Origin: Thiodiazotropha sp040507035
GTDB lineage: Bacteria > Pseudomonadota > Gammaproteobacteria > Chromatiales > Chromatiaceae
Assembly: GCA_040507035.1 (NCBI GenBank)
Contig: JBEVVR010000044.1
Location: forward strand, 62,001 to 126,000
Length of the DNA: 64,000 nt
Direction: 5' to 3'
Shown here: positions 41,984-51,002 of the stretch, piece by piece
Numbering within the stretch: position 1 is the stretch's first letter
How the letters are laid out: the number at the start of each line of letters is the position of its first letter
The notes under the pieces: model-generated
Told to the model about the DNA's origin: nothing
Seen by the model: only the letters and a program-made list of their open reading frames with translations
Databases searched by the model: none
Program-made: the position numbers and the translations under genes

Positions 41984-44215
41984 ATGTCAGATAGAGAACA
42001 ACTCAACTGCGGTTTCAAGGAGATCGACCCGATCTTCGACGACTGCATGGCCAACGCCCGCCGCCACCTCAGCGAAGCTGGCATCGAGGCCTATCTGCAG
42101 GGGGCCTCCCTCTGCTGCAAGATCGGCCGCGGGGTGGAGCCGGTGATTGTCTTCCTGGAAGAGCTTCCCGAGATCGCCGCACGCACCGGTGAAGAGATCA
42201 TCGAGCTCACCGCCCAGAGTGTCTGGAAGCTGTCGCGCAGCCCCAACGGCAAGGGAATCCTTCCCTTTCTGCAGATGCTGCCAGAGGCCAGCCGTAGACT
42301 GGGCAGCATGGAGATGATGCAGCGATTCATCAATATCCTACTCAATATGGTGGAGCAGACATCCGGCTCCATTCACGGCTTTCATACCACCATACCCAGC
42401 CCTTCGCTACAGGATCTGCTGAAGAAAACACCCTATCTGTTGAACCAGCTCTCCCTGGAGGGTCTGAGTAACTGGATCGAATATGGCGTGCGCAACTACC
42501 GCACCCATCCCCAGCGTCAGATAGACTATTTCAGCCTGCAGTCCGCCGACAGCCGCGCCATATTACAGCGGGAGCGGCACGGTACCCTGTTCGCCGACCA
42601 GGAGCGAAAACTCGACCTCTATCTACGATCCCTGTGGCGCACCAAGACCCATTTCGTCCCCTACTCTGAAGGTTTCGACGAGTTACGCAAACCCATGCCC
42701 TATTTCGATTCGCTGGGGATACGCATACCCGATGTCTATGACGATCTTCACGGCATCCCGGGAATCGATCGCTACCGCGCGCTGCTGGCCCATGTGGCCG
42801 CCCACCAGCGCTGGACCGGCCATGTGGTGGCGGATAACTACAGCCCGTTTCAGCGTGTCGCCATCGAGACCTTCGAGGATGCCAGGGTCGACCTGCTGGC
42901 CATGCGGGAGTATCCGGGGCTGGGCAGGATCCTGCTGCAACTCCACCCCGGTCCGAATGAGGATGATTGTGACCCGGAAAAGGAGTCCTGCATCCGCCAC
43001 CGCCTGGCGATGTTCTCCTACGCCACGCTGAATCCGCAGCATGGCTATACCAATCCCGACCTGCTGGAGTTCGTGACGCGCTTTCATCAAGCCCTGGCCG
43101 ATGGGCCATCGAGCACCCAGGCGATGGCCTCCCTCGCCATCTCCTACATTGCCCGTACCCGCCGCCAGGCTGATCTCTCCGCCAATGTCTACTTCAGCGA
43201 CACCGAGGTCAGCTACCGGGATGACAACCGGCATATGTGGATCTTCATCGAAGAGGGTGACGAGGAGGAGATGTTCAACGCCGAACAGAAGCGCAACAGA
43301 TCAGACGAAGAGGTCCAAGGTCTACCCCCCCGCCACTACCCTGAGTGGGACTATAAAACCAAGGCCTACAATCCGGACTGGGTCAGCCTCTACGAGAGTC
43401 TCCATCCCCAGGGAGAGGCTGGCTATATCGATAGCCTGCTGCAGAAGCACCAGGCCCTGGCCAAGCAGCTGAAACGCCTGCTGGATCTGCTGAAGCCACA
43501 ACAGTTTGTCCGTATCCGCTACCAGGAAGAGGGTAGCGAACTCGATCTCGACGTGGCGATCCGTTCTCTGATCGAGTACAAGAGCGGTCACAACCCCGAT
43601 CCACGGATCAACATGAGTCACCGCAACGACGGACGCGACATCGCGGTGATGCTGCTGATCGATCTCTCCGAATCGGTGGATCAGATCCCGGCCGGCAGTC
43701 AGCAGACGATCCTGCAACTCAGTCAGGAGGCCGTCTCCCTGTTGGGTTGGGCCATCGAGCAGCTGGGTGACAGTTTCGCCATCGCCGGTTTCTCCTCCAA
43801 CACCAGGCACGAGGTACGTTATCAGCACATCAAGGGCTATGCCGAGCACTGGAATGATGAGGTCAAGGGGCGTTTGGCCGCGATGCAGGCCGGCTGGTCG
43901 ACCCGCATGGGCGCTGCCATTCGTCACGCCTCCCACTATCTGAAGGCAAGAGCGGCGGACAAGAAACTGATGCTCATTCTCACCGATGGCGAACCCGCCG
44001 ATATCGATGTGCATGATGACCGCCTGCTCATTGAGGATAGTCGCAAGGCAGTCCTGGAGGCGGAACAGGAGGGAATCTTCACCTACTGCATCAATCTGGA
44101 CCCCCAAGCCGACGACTACGTCAGGGATATCTTCGGTCACCAATATAGCGTCATCGACCGGGTTGAACGACTGCCGGAGCAACTGCCAAGACTCTTCATG
44201 GCACTCACCAAATAG
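41984..44215 (+). CDS. cbbO: RubisCO activase adaptor CbbO2 with VWA domain (form II partner)
   Basis: A 743-residue CbbO paralogue. The long helical N-terminal part shares landmarks with the form I copy (NLDxYLRSLWRTK-type RKLDLYLRSLWRTKTHFVP; FEDARVDLLAMREYPGL), and the C-terminal VWA domain has MIDAS residues DLSES at 560-564 and ILTDGEPADIDVHDDRL. No clear ribosome binding site precedes the ATG (AGATTAATAATG), so translation may be weak or the start uncertain. It ends the form II operon; no terminator was recognised after it. Confidence 0.93.
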   Translation: MSDREQLNCGFKEIDPIFDDCMANARRHLSEAGIEAYLQGASLCCKIGRGVEPVIVFLEELPEIAARTGEEIIELTAQSVWKLSRSPNGKGILPFLQMLPEASRRLGSMEMMQRFINILLNMVEQTSGSIHGFHTTIPSPSLQDLLKKTPYLLNQLSLEGLSNWIEYGVRNYRTHPQRQIDYFSLQSADSRAILQRERHGTLFADQERKLDLYLRSLWRTKTHFVPYSEGFDELRKPMPYFDSLGIRIPDVYDDLHGIPGIDRYRALLAHVAAHQRWTGHVVADNYSPFQRVAIETFEDARVDLLAMREYPGLGRILLQLHPGPNEDDCDPEKESCIRHRLAMFSYATLNPQHGYTNPDLLEFVTRFHQALADGPSSTQAMASLAISYIARTRRQADLSANVYFSDTEVSYRDDNRHMWIFIEEGDEEEMFNAEQKRNRSDEEVQGLPPRHYPEWDYKTKAYNPDWVSLYESLHPQGEAGYIDSLLQKHQALAKQLKRLLDLLKPQQFVRIRYQEEGSELDLDVAIRSLIEYKSGHNPDPRINMSHRNDGRDIAVMLLIDLSESVDQIPAGSQQTILQLSQEAVSLLGWAIEQLGDSFAIAGFSSNTRHEVRYQHIKGYAEHWNDEVKGRLAAMQAGWSTRMGAAIRHASHYLKARAADKKLMLILTDGEPADIDVHDDRLLIEDSRKAVLEAEQEGIFTYCINLDPQADDYVRDIFGHQYSVIDRVERLPEQLPRLFMALTK

Positions 44216-44426
44216 CCCCTCACCCGACCAGCTCGCGACAACGGCCGGGCAAAACCATACAAAACGTGGCCCAATACTCCTTTCATGCTGACACTTATCC
44301 CGTAAAACTTAGGAAACAGGCCAAACTAACTCCTGTTTGCCGACTCTAATGTGAATCACTTCTCGCCGCAGCTTTTCATCTATGTATAATCAGCTGTTTA
44401 TTCGATCGGTATTTAAGCTTCAACCA

Positions 44427-45491
44427 ATGAAACAGACTGACGACCTTCGTATCAACGCCATTAAAGAGTTGAGTCCTCCTGCACTTATCCACCAGGAGCT
44501 TCCGCTCTCGGAAAAGGCGGCAGATACGGTGTATGCGGCGCGCAAGCAGATACACCGAATTCTCCACGACGAGGATGACCGGCTGCTGGTCATTATTGGT
44601 CCCTGCTCTGTGCATGATCCTAAAGCCGCCTTGGAGTATGCCCATCGCCTGCAACCGGTCCGTGAGAGGCTAAAGGCCGATCTCGAAGTGGTGATGCGTG
44701 TCTACTTTGAAAAGCCACGCACCACGGTAGGATGGAAAGGATTGATCAACGACCCGACCCTGGATGACAGATTTGAAATCAACAAAGGACTGCGATTGGC
44801 GAGAAAGCTGCTCTTGGATATCAATAATCTGGGCATTCCGGCAGGAACGGAGTACCTCGATTTGATCAGCCCGCAATATATCGCGGATCTGATCAGCTGG
44901 GGTGCAATTGGTGCCCGCACTACCGAAAGCCAAGCCCATCGCGAACTGGCATCCGGTCTCTCCTGCCCGGTAGGGTTCAAGAATGCGACCAACGGCAGCA
45001 TGCGGGTTGCCCTCGATGCGATAAGGTCATCGTCTCGCCCTCACCATTTTCTCTCAGTCACCAAAGAGGGTAGGTCGGCTATCTTCTCCACCCATGGCAA
45101 CCAGGATTGTCATGTGATTCTTAGAGGCGGTAGCCGTCCCAACTATGATTCGGAGAGTATCAACATCGCCGCTGAAGAGATGGAAAGCAACGGCCTCAAA
45201 CCCAGGCTGATGGTCGATTTCAGCCACGCCAACAGCCGTAAGCAGCACCCCCGGCAACTCCTGGTAGGGCGTGATGTCGCCAGTCAGGTAGCTCGCGGCG
45301 ACCAACGCATCATGGGCGCGATGATTGAAAGCTTCCTGATCGAGGGAAGGCAAGATAGGATCGAGGGCAAGACCCTGACCTACGGCCAGAGCATTACAGA
45401 CGCATGTATCAGCTGGGAAGACAGTGAACCACTGTTGGAGACCCTGGCCAATGCCGTAAGAGAGAGACGCGAGTGCGCCGAAGCGGCTTGA
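44427..45491 (+). CDS. 3-deoxy-7-phosphoheptulonate synthase (DAHP synthase, AroFGH class)
   Basis: Condenses phosphoenolpyruvate and erythrose 4-phosphate, the first step of the shikimate pathway. The 354-residue form from the ATG at 44427 begins like the class (MKQTDDLRINAIKELSPPAL); a start at 44382 would add 15 residues. Class I alpha landmarks follow: LLVIIGPCSVHDPKAALEYA, VYFEKPRTTVGWKGLINDP, IGARTTESQAHRELASGLS, PVGFKNATNGS and MVDFSHANSRKQ. Which aromatic amino acid inhibits it cannot be told from inspection. It is a single gene with the FimX-like gene 29 bases downstream. Confidence 0.95.
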   Translation: MKQTDDLRINAIKELSPPALIHQELPLSEKAADTVYAARKQIHRILHDEDDRLLVIIGPCSVHDPKAALEYAHRLQPVRERLKADLEVVMRVYFEKPRTTVGWKGLINDPTLDDRFEINKGLRLARKLLLDINNLGIPAGTEYLDLISPQYIADLISWGAIGARTTESQAHRELASGLSCPVGFKNATNGSMRVALDAIRSSSRPHHFLSVTKEGRSAIFSTHGNQDCHVILRGGSRPNYDSESINIAAEEMESNGLKPRLMVDFSHANSRKQHPRQLLVGRDVASQVARGDQRIMGAMIESFLIEGRQDRIEGKTLTYGQSITDACISWEDSEPLLETLANAVRERRECAEAA

Positions 45492-45520
45492 TGCCACGAC
45501 GAGAAACAGGATGATTCAAG

Positions 45521-47608
45521 ATGCCAGAAGAAGCAATTGAGTTACTGGTAATAGGTAATACGACACCCGAGGTAGAAGCTTACCTTGACGCCTTACGAAA
45601 CAACGGCAACCCGGCCCACGCCACAAGAATTGATCATGATGCCGATCAGCTGGGCACCGCACTGAAAGAGAAAAGAAGTCTCGACCTACTGATCTATACG
45701 CTGGAAAACGAGGCCCTGGATACCACCCAGATGTTCGCCCTTATCGGTGCGATCAATCCGATCATTCCGGTGGTCGCCGTCTCTGATAGCGCTGACGATG
45801 AGGTGCAGTTGGAACTGATGCGCCAAGGTGTCACCGACCTGGTACAGAGAAAAAATCTCCCCCATCTGGTGCAGGTGATACTGCGCGAGGCCAAGCACCT
45901 CAGTGCGACACGCCGCTTGCAGCGGGTGGAGCGCCAGCTCGAAGAGGCCGAGGAGCGTTGCGATGCACTCACCGAGAGTTCCAGAGATGCCATCGCCTAT
46001 GTCCATGAAGGCATGCATGTTACCGCCAATCGCGCCTACTTGGAGCTATTCGGTCTCGCCAGCGAGGAGGAGATCGAGGGCCTGCCCATCCTCGATATGA
46101 TTGCATCTTCCGAGCACCAGCCATTTAAAAAACTGCTGCGTAAATTGAGTGCGGACAGTGAGTTCACAAGCGAGATGAAAACCACCTGTGTACGGGATAA
46201 CGGATCGGAGTTTAGTGCCGAGCTCCATTTCACTCCCGCCAGCATTGACGGCGAGGCTTGTACCCAGGTCATCATCCGTGACCAATCGATCTCCAGAGAA
46301 GTCGAGGAGAAACTTCGTCTACTCAGTACTCAGGATGTTCAAACCGGTCTCTACAATCGACAGTACTTCATCGGTCAGGTGGATGATGAGGCCAAGCATC
46401 ACTTCGATAACGGTAAGAACCCACAGACACTTTTCTACATCACACTCGATAATTTTACCGAAATCCGCAGTAAAACCGGAATCAAAGCGAGTGATGCACT
46501 ACTCCTGGAAATAGCCGGAGAGATCAGGAAAAAGGTTTCGCGGCACGATCTTCTGGCGCGTTTCGGTGACCATACCTTCACCCTCCTATCCGCAACCCAG
46601 GAGATGGCAGCTACCGAGGAGATGGCCCGTGGTATCTGCAATACGGTAGCCACACACAATCTTGCAGATGACAAAATCGGTATCAAACCAAGCTGCAGCA
46701 TTGGCGTGGTCTTCTCATCCAATGATGTACTGAGCGGTCACGACTTTGTTACCCAGGCCTACCATGCCTGCGAGCATGCCCGCTCCAATGGCGGCAACGA
46801 CTTCTATATAACCGACACCCAGTTACCGGAGGATTCTCAAGCCACGGCAAGCGAGGCAAATCTCAGCAATCTGATTCGCTACGCCTTCGAAAACAGCACC
46901 TTCCAGTTGGCCTATCAACCCATCGTCAGCCTGCATGGCGACACCAGAGAGAACTATGCGGTGACCGTTCGACTCATAGACGAGAGTCAGGAGGAGATCC
47001 AGCCGGAGCATTTTCTGAATCAGGTCAACGCACTCAAGCGAATGCCCGAGTTGGATCGTTGGGTCATAAGACATGCCATCGAGGAACTCGCCAAGCAGCG
47101 AAAACAGGGTAAGAAGATCAATTTCCTGATTAGCATTTCCGGGGCCACCCTGGAGGATGACACCCTATTGCTTTTCATTTGTGATTGCCTGCGGGACTAC
47201 GAGGCGAAAGGCTCCTGGGTTACCTTTCAATTCGATGATGAGAATGCCCGCTCCCACCTTCATCAACTGGAAAAACTTGCCGATGGTCTGAAAAAGATCA
47301 AATGCAAAACCTGTATCCACCATTTCGGTCTGGCGAAAAAGCCAGAGGCGATTCTAAGCAGCATCGCCTTGGATTTTATTCAGTTCCACAGCTCCTTTCT
47401 CTCCGATCTGTTCGAGAATCAGGACAAACAGGACACCCTAAATCACCTTAACGAGCTGATCCAGGATCAGAATATCAAGACCATCGCATCGGGTGTGGAG
47501 GATGCCAGCAGCCTGGCCATACTCTGGTCTATCGGCGTCAACTATATCCGTGGGTATTTCATACAGGAGCCGTCAACTTCCATCGACTACGACTTTCATA
47601 CAGAGTGA
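45521..47608 (+). CDS. fimX: FimX-like protein: REC-like, PAS, degenerate GGDEF and degenerate EAL
   Basis: A 695-residue multi-domain protein closely resembling Pseudomonas aeruginosa FimX in length and layout. A response-regulator-like domain without a clear phospho-acceptor (about 1-125) and a PAS domain (about 145-260; RDAIAYVHEGMHVTANRAYLE) come first. They are followed by GGDEF (about 275-430) and EAL (about 445-690) domains. The GGDEF signature reads GDHTF (349-353), and the EAL position reads within ENYAVTVRL, so neither synthesis nor hydrolysis is expected. FimX binds c-di-GMP through its EAL domain and controls type IV pilus assembly at the pole. No pilus genes are in the window, so the role rests on homology. 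Confidence 0.85.
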   Translation: MPEEAIELLVIGNTTPEVEAYLDALRNNGNPAHATRIDHDADQLGTALKEKRSLDLLIYTLENEALDTTQMFALIGAINPIIPVVAVSDSADDEVQLELMRQGVTDLVQRKNLPHLVQVILREAKHLSATRRLQRVERQLEEAEERCDALTESSRDAIAYVHEGMHVTANRAYLELFGLASEEEIEGLPILDMIASSEHQPFKKLLRKLSADSEFTSEMKTTCVRDNGSEFSAELHFTPASIDGEACTQVIIRDQSISREVEEKLRLLSTQDVQTGLYNRQYFIGQVDDEAKHHFDNGKNPQTLFYITLDNFTEIRSKTGIKASDALLLEIAGEIRKKVSRHDLLARFGDHTFTLLSATQEMAATEEMARGICNTVATHNLADDKIGIKPSCSIGVVFSSNDVLSGHDFVTQAYHACEHARSNGGNDFYITDTQLPEDSQATASEANLSNLIRYAFENSTFQLAYQPIVSLHGDTRENYAVTVRLIDESQEEIQPEHFLNQVNALKRMPELDRWVIRHAIEELAKQRKQGKKINFLISISGATLEDDTLLLFICDCLRDYEAKGSWVTFQFDDENARSHLHQLEKLADGLKKIKCKTCIHHFGLAKKPEAILSSIALDFIQFHSSFLSDLFENQDKQDTLNHLNELIQDQNIKTIASGVEDASSLAILWSIGVNYIRGYFIQEPSTSIDYDFHTE

Positions 47609-47638
47609 GCGCTTGAGTAGAACCTAGGCCGGGGAGTG

Positions 47639-48160
47639 CTACCAGGGCATAAAGTTGTTCCAGAAGGTCATAGGTCGGGAGGCGTCATGGATGTTGTAGT
47701 TCATCGAATGCATGTCCCGCTGGATGTTATAGGTGGCATGCGTCATGGTCTTTATCGACTCCTCCATGGAATCCATGCTGGTGAGCATGGGCTCCAGGGT
47801 TCTCACGTCCTGCGCCATCGAATCAACACTCACGGCCATGGTACGCACATTGGCGGAGAGTTGGCCAACACTGTCGGTCATGGTCATCAGATTGCTCGAC
47901 ATGATGTTCATATTGGAATCGACACTCAAGGCGAGAAAATGGATGTCCTTGGCAAGACTGAAGATCAGATAAAAACCGTAGGCCGCCAGTAGAATGAAGG
48001 CGAAAAGTGACGGATAGACGATTAGCTCCCAACGCCTGGCGCTGGTTTCGAACGCCATTGAGAGGCGATCCATCGAGTCCTGATTGTTTCTGATGTCAGT
48101 CTCAGAAACACCCTCTTCTGCCCGCCCGCTAGGGGTATCCTGGTCGTTTTTTTCTACCAT
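47639..48160 (-). CDS. Small membrane protein with Met-rich heptad-like region (paralogue of the right-edge gene)
   Basis: The ATG at 48160 is preferred (AGG ten bases upstream); a start at 48235 would add 25 residues. The 173-residue product has a charged N-terminus (VEKNDQDTPSGRAEEGVSET), one membrane helix (YPSLFAFILLAAYGFYLIFS) and then about 100 residues of Met/Ser/Asp/Asn-rich, heptad-like sequence (SSNLMTMTDSVGQLSANVRT; DSMAQDVRTLEPMLTSMDSM). It ends RPMTFWNNFMPW. The partial protein at the right edge has the same helix type, repeat type and ending (RPMDFMNSFTPW). Function not recognised; an oligomeric coiled-coil membrane protein is likely. Confidence 0.8.
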   Translation of the reverse strand: MVEKNDQDTPSGRAEEGVSETDIRNNQDSMDRLSMAFETSARRWELIVYPSLFAFILLAAYGFYLIFSLAKDIHFLALSVDSNMNIMSSNLMTMTDSVGQLSANVRTMAVSVDSMAQDVRTLEPMLTSMDSMEESIKTMTHATYNIQRDMHSMNYNIHDASRPMTFWNNFMPW

Positions 48161-48288
48161 TTTGCAAGACCTAATACTAATTCTCTGATTTTGGTCATAG
48201 CAAATAGTAGCATAGCGACCGTTTATCACAATCAAAGTCTGTTGATATACAAATAGAAATCGTCTTGACCGGCACCTGGTTCAGGCAT

Positions 48289-48318
48289 AAAAAAACCGGG
48301 GCAATCCCCGGTTTTTTT
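48289..48318 (-). terminator. Symmetric intrinsic terminator
   Basis: AACCGGGG and CCCCGGTT pair across a four-base loop (48302-48305), with seven A on the left and seven T on the right, so it can stop transcription both ways. It lies 75 bases beyond the stop of the leftward DUF302 gene, its most likely user. Confidence 0.93.
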
Positions 48319-48393
48319 AGCTATTACAATAAGTTAACTGATTATCATAGAGTCAAAAACTGACCACTCCCTGACCCTCTCCTGGGATTTTGC

Positions 48394-48972
48394 TCAAAAT
48401 TCCCCGGTAGCACCCCGATTCATGATATCCAGGATATACTCCTTAACTTTCAGTGCCTTCTGCTTGAGTTCGGGTGGAAGCGGCTTGCCACCGTAGATCA
48501 TCATGTCCATATTCAGCGCCATCAGCCAGAGCTTGCCCTGCTGATCCTCAAGCAGGGTGATTCTGCAGGGCAGATAGGCCGAATAGGCATCAGAATAGTC
48601 GAGCATCTCTGCTGCGATCAGCGAGTCACAGAAGAGATAGATCTTCACAAACCGATACTCCGTACCCAATTTCGCCTCGATGTCCTTATACAGCGGCAGC
48701 TCTCCCACGTTGGCCATATTGTGCTCATTGGCGACGAATTTCATGGTCTCTTCCACATCCTCCCATGAAAGATCCTCTGCTACGGGTATTTTCCACACAC
48801 TCGCTTCAGCGGCATTCTTGGTCGATGCCAATAACTCTGTGAACTCCATGAAAGTGTTACCCGCACCAGGGTCCCAACCTTTTAACGCTTCACCATACTT
48901 TACATACACGGCAGCCGCAGCTATCACGACCAACAAGCCAATAAAGGCCAATAGATTTTTTATCATCCCCAT
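48394..48972 (-). CDS. DUF302 domain protein with N-terminal membrane anchor
   Basis: A 192-residue protein from the ATG at 48972 (a second ATG six bases on is equally possible; GGAGAG precedes both). An N-terminal membrane helix (IKNLLAFIGLLVVIAAAAVYV) is followed by a DUF302-type domain. The recognisable part is FCDSLIAAEMLDYSDAYSAY, then LPCRITLLEDQQGKLWLMAL and NMDMMIYGGKPLPPELKQKA. DUF302 proteins have no settled function; related ones occur in sulfur-oxidising bacteria. A ParA-type gene ends 58 bases upstream on the same strand, possibly co-transcribed. Confidence 0.8.
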   Translation of the reverse strand: MGMIKNLLAFIGLLVVIAAAAVYVKYGEALKGWDPGAGNTFMEFTELLASTKNAAEASVWKIPVAEDLSWEDVEETMKFVANEHNMANVGELPLYKDIEAKLGTEYRFVKIYLFCDSLIAAEMLDYSDAYSAYLPCRITLLEDQQGKLWLMALNMDMMIYGGKPLPPELKQKALKVKEYILDIMNRGATGEF

Positions 48973-49030
48973 CTCTCTCTCCAAGGAAAACTCGATATAC
49001 AATATCCCATCAACAACCCTGTCGCTAAGC

Positions 49031-49666
49031 TCATTGACTGATGTAGTTGGGATATAACGCGGCTGTCAGTGCATAGAACTCTTTGCTGCCTTTGCCTCTC
49101 GGATCCAGTTCATAGACCGCCAGACCCTCGCTGAAGGACCTGCGAAATACCGTCCTTTGACAGAGACGGTACTTAACAAAATCGACATCAGGCAATGATA
49201 CCAGAGCAGCCGCGGCCTCATCGGACTCGCGGATTGCATGGTGGGTATCGGCCCGATTGATGAAGGCCAGCAGCTCAGGGCGCTCACCCCCCACGGCCTC
49301 ATCGAGAAAGTTTATGAAACGCTGAGTTGACCAGATATCGGCCTGAGAAGGCGGTACCGGAATCACAACCCGGTCTGCCAGTGCCAATGCCAATTTCATC
49401 GCATCGATATCGGAAGTTCCGACATCGATCAAGACTTCATCATAGCCTTTGAGCTTCTTTCTCGACAACGCGGAGGCATCCTTGATATTCAGAAAGGGTT
49501 CATAGCCCTCCTCTGTACGTACCTCCGAAACATCGCTCAATGTCGCTTGAGGATCGGCATCTATGACCAGTACTTCCGCCTCCGCCATCTCCAACCAGAC
49601 AGCCAGATTAAAGGTCACCGTGCTTTTTCCCGATCCTCCTTTGAGACTACCGATTACTGTTATCAT
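49031..49666 (-). CDS. ParA/MinD-family ATPase (orphan)
   Basis: A 211-residue deviant-Walker ATPase of the ParA/McdA type. The ATG at 49666 has GGGGAG upstream and starts directly with the P-loop (MITVIGSLKGGSGKSTVTFN), with signature lysine at KGGSGK. The switch I region VIDADPQATLSDVSEV and Walker B EVLIDVGTSDIDAM follow. It lacks the N-terminal DNA-binding domain of plasmid ParA, and no ParB gene lies nearby, so it is likely a cargo-positioning or regulatory ParA rather than the chromosome segregation protein. Cargo unknown; the neighbour is a membrane-anchored DUF302 protein. Confidence 0.9.
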   Translation of the reverse strand: MITVIGSLKGGSGKSTVTFNLAVWLEMAEAEVLVIDADPQATLSDVSEVRTEEGYEPFLNIKDASALSRKKLKGYDEVLIDVGTSDIDAMKLALALADRVVIPVPPSQADIWSTQRFINFLDEAVGGERPELLAFINRADTHHAIRESDEAAAALVSLPDVDFVKYRLCQRTVFRRSFSEGLAVYELDPRGKGSKEFYALTAALYPNYISQ

Positions 49667-49761
49667 ACACTCCCCTTTATTATGTTTTTGTTGAAGCTGG
49701 CGCTCTTTCATCCGGGAATATGTGAGCGCCCATATGCTCTCTACTCAGCTTCTCTGCCTCC

Positions 49762-50742
49762 TCACTCCAGCGGTGAAAAGTGCGAAACCCTTGGCCACAC
49801 CTGCTCACCAGCCAGCTTATACCATGCCCCTTCTCCATCCGCCTCACCATCATACCAGTTGGTTCCATAGGGATTGGGCGCGGTAGGTCGCTGCATCGCC
49901 TGCTCTATCCCGGGATAGGGGTAGCCAATGGATGACGGCCTATCACGATAGGCATAGGCGTGAGCCGGTGGCAACTGAGGATAGGTCGGTGGATAGTGAT
50001 AGGGATTGACAGCATAACGCGGAACCTGCGGGCCGCGAAAACGGTATCTTTCCCGATCAGGGCGGCGCGGCAGTGGACGGAACCTGTAGCTGTTAAAGGG
50101 TTGATTCGCCGCATATCGAGGTAAATAAGCACCCCGTGGAACGGGATATCCCATTGCCCTGGCATAGTTACCCGGGTATCTGGCAGCGGAAGCTGGCGGC
50201 CGATAGTTATAGTGGCGGGCTAGGTACCTGTCAGGTAGCAGGTAGGGTTGTGGCAAGCCCTGCACTGGGGCGCCATAATTGCGATAACCATATCCCGTCC
50301 TATCTGCTACTGCCGGCTTTGGCGGTGTTTTCCTCTCGACTCGATGCGCACCCTTGTTGACCCGGAGCGGACGATAGACATAGTTGTTGGGAATCTCGAT
50401 CTGTAAAGGCCTATAAGTCAATCTCGGTGGGGTTGCTCTTCTCTCGATCCGCTCCATGGGCCTGAAGCGATAGCGGTTGTCGATAGCATAGGAACGGGTG
50501 TTGCCAGCCAGCTGCGACATGGGTCGCCAATTGAAGTGCTTGGCAAAGGCGGCAGGTTGCGGCTGTCGGTAGCCGTCAATCGGAGAGTGAGGATGCCGAT
50601 CCTGATAAGCAGTGGCTTCCCGCTCCGCTAGGGGTCGCCATTGATTGTAACCGGGTGCAGTCCCCTCTACCGCAGAGGTCGACGATGTCAGCATCGTGTA
50701 GAAGATACCGGGGATCAATAGCGCAAGCGTCTTTTTATTCAT
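49762..50742 (-). CDS. Secreted protein with degenerate YRFRPL repeats (longer copy)
   Basis: Not a family I recognise. The 326-residue product has a signal peptide (KKTLALLIPGIFYTMLTSSTSA) and a Tyr/Arg/Pro-rich mature chain without membrane helices. A short motif, aromatic-x-aromatic-Arg-Pro-Leu/Met, recurs: YNQWRPL (32-38), FNWRPM (70-75), YRFRPM (91-96), LTYRPL (108-113), YVYRPL (121-126), YNYRPP (178-183), YRFRPL (219-224) and YRFRGP (233-238). The C-terminal 40 residues are more ordered (NPYGTNWYDGEADGEGAWYK). The gene on its 5' side (51003-51635) encodes a shorter protein with the same motif. Probably periplasmic or extracellular and largely unstructured. Confidence 0.78.
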   Translation of the reverse strand: MNKKTLALLIPGIFYTMLTSSTSAVEGTAPGYNQWRPLAEREATAYQDRHPHSPIDGYRQPQPAAFAKHFNWRPMSQLAGNTRSYAIDNRYRFRPMERIERRATPPRLTYRPLQIEIPNNYVYRPLRVNKGAHRVERKTPPKPAVADRTGYGYRNYGAPVQGLPQPYLLPDRYLARHYNYRPPASAARYPGNYARAMGYPVPRGAYLPRYAANQPFNSYRFRPLPRRPDRERYRFRGPQVPRYAVNPYHYPPTYPQLPPAHAYAYRDRPSSIGYPYPGIEQAMQRPTAPNPYGTNWYDGEADGEGAWYKLAGEQVWPRVSHFSPLE

Positions 50743-51002
50743 CAGGATTACCTGTTAATTAGATCCATTTAAAACCTGTTATTCACAGCTACAGTCCAGA
50801 CGCCGCAACAGTGTCAAGCTGATGCAATTGTCCGGAGTTCCGAGGGAACCGAGATCATCATGATGCTAAATCCCTCCCACGCGACCAATTAAGGACACAG
50901 TTTAGCGGTAAACAGGCCGAGGCAAAACCACTAGTGTGTTGTTTTTCAATAGCGACGGATCCATTCGGCAGCAGGCTAGAGGTCGCGGTTCTCCAGCAGC
51001 AC

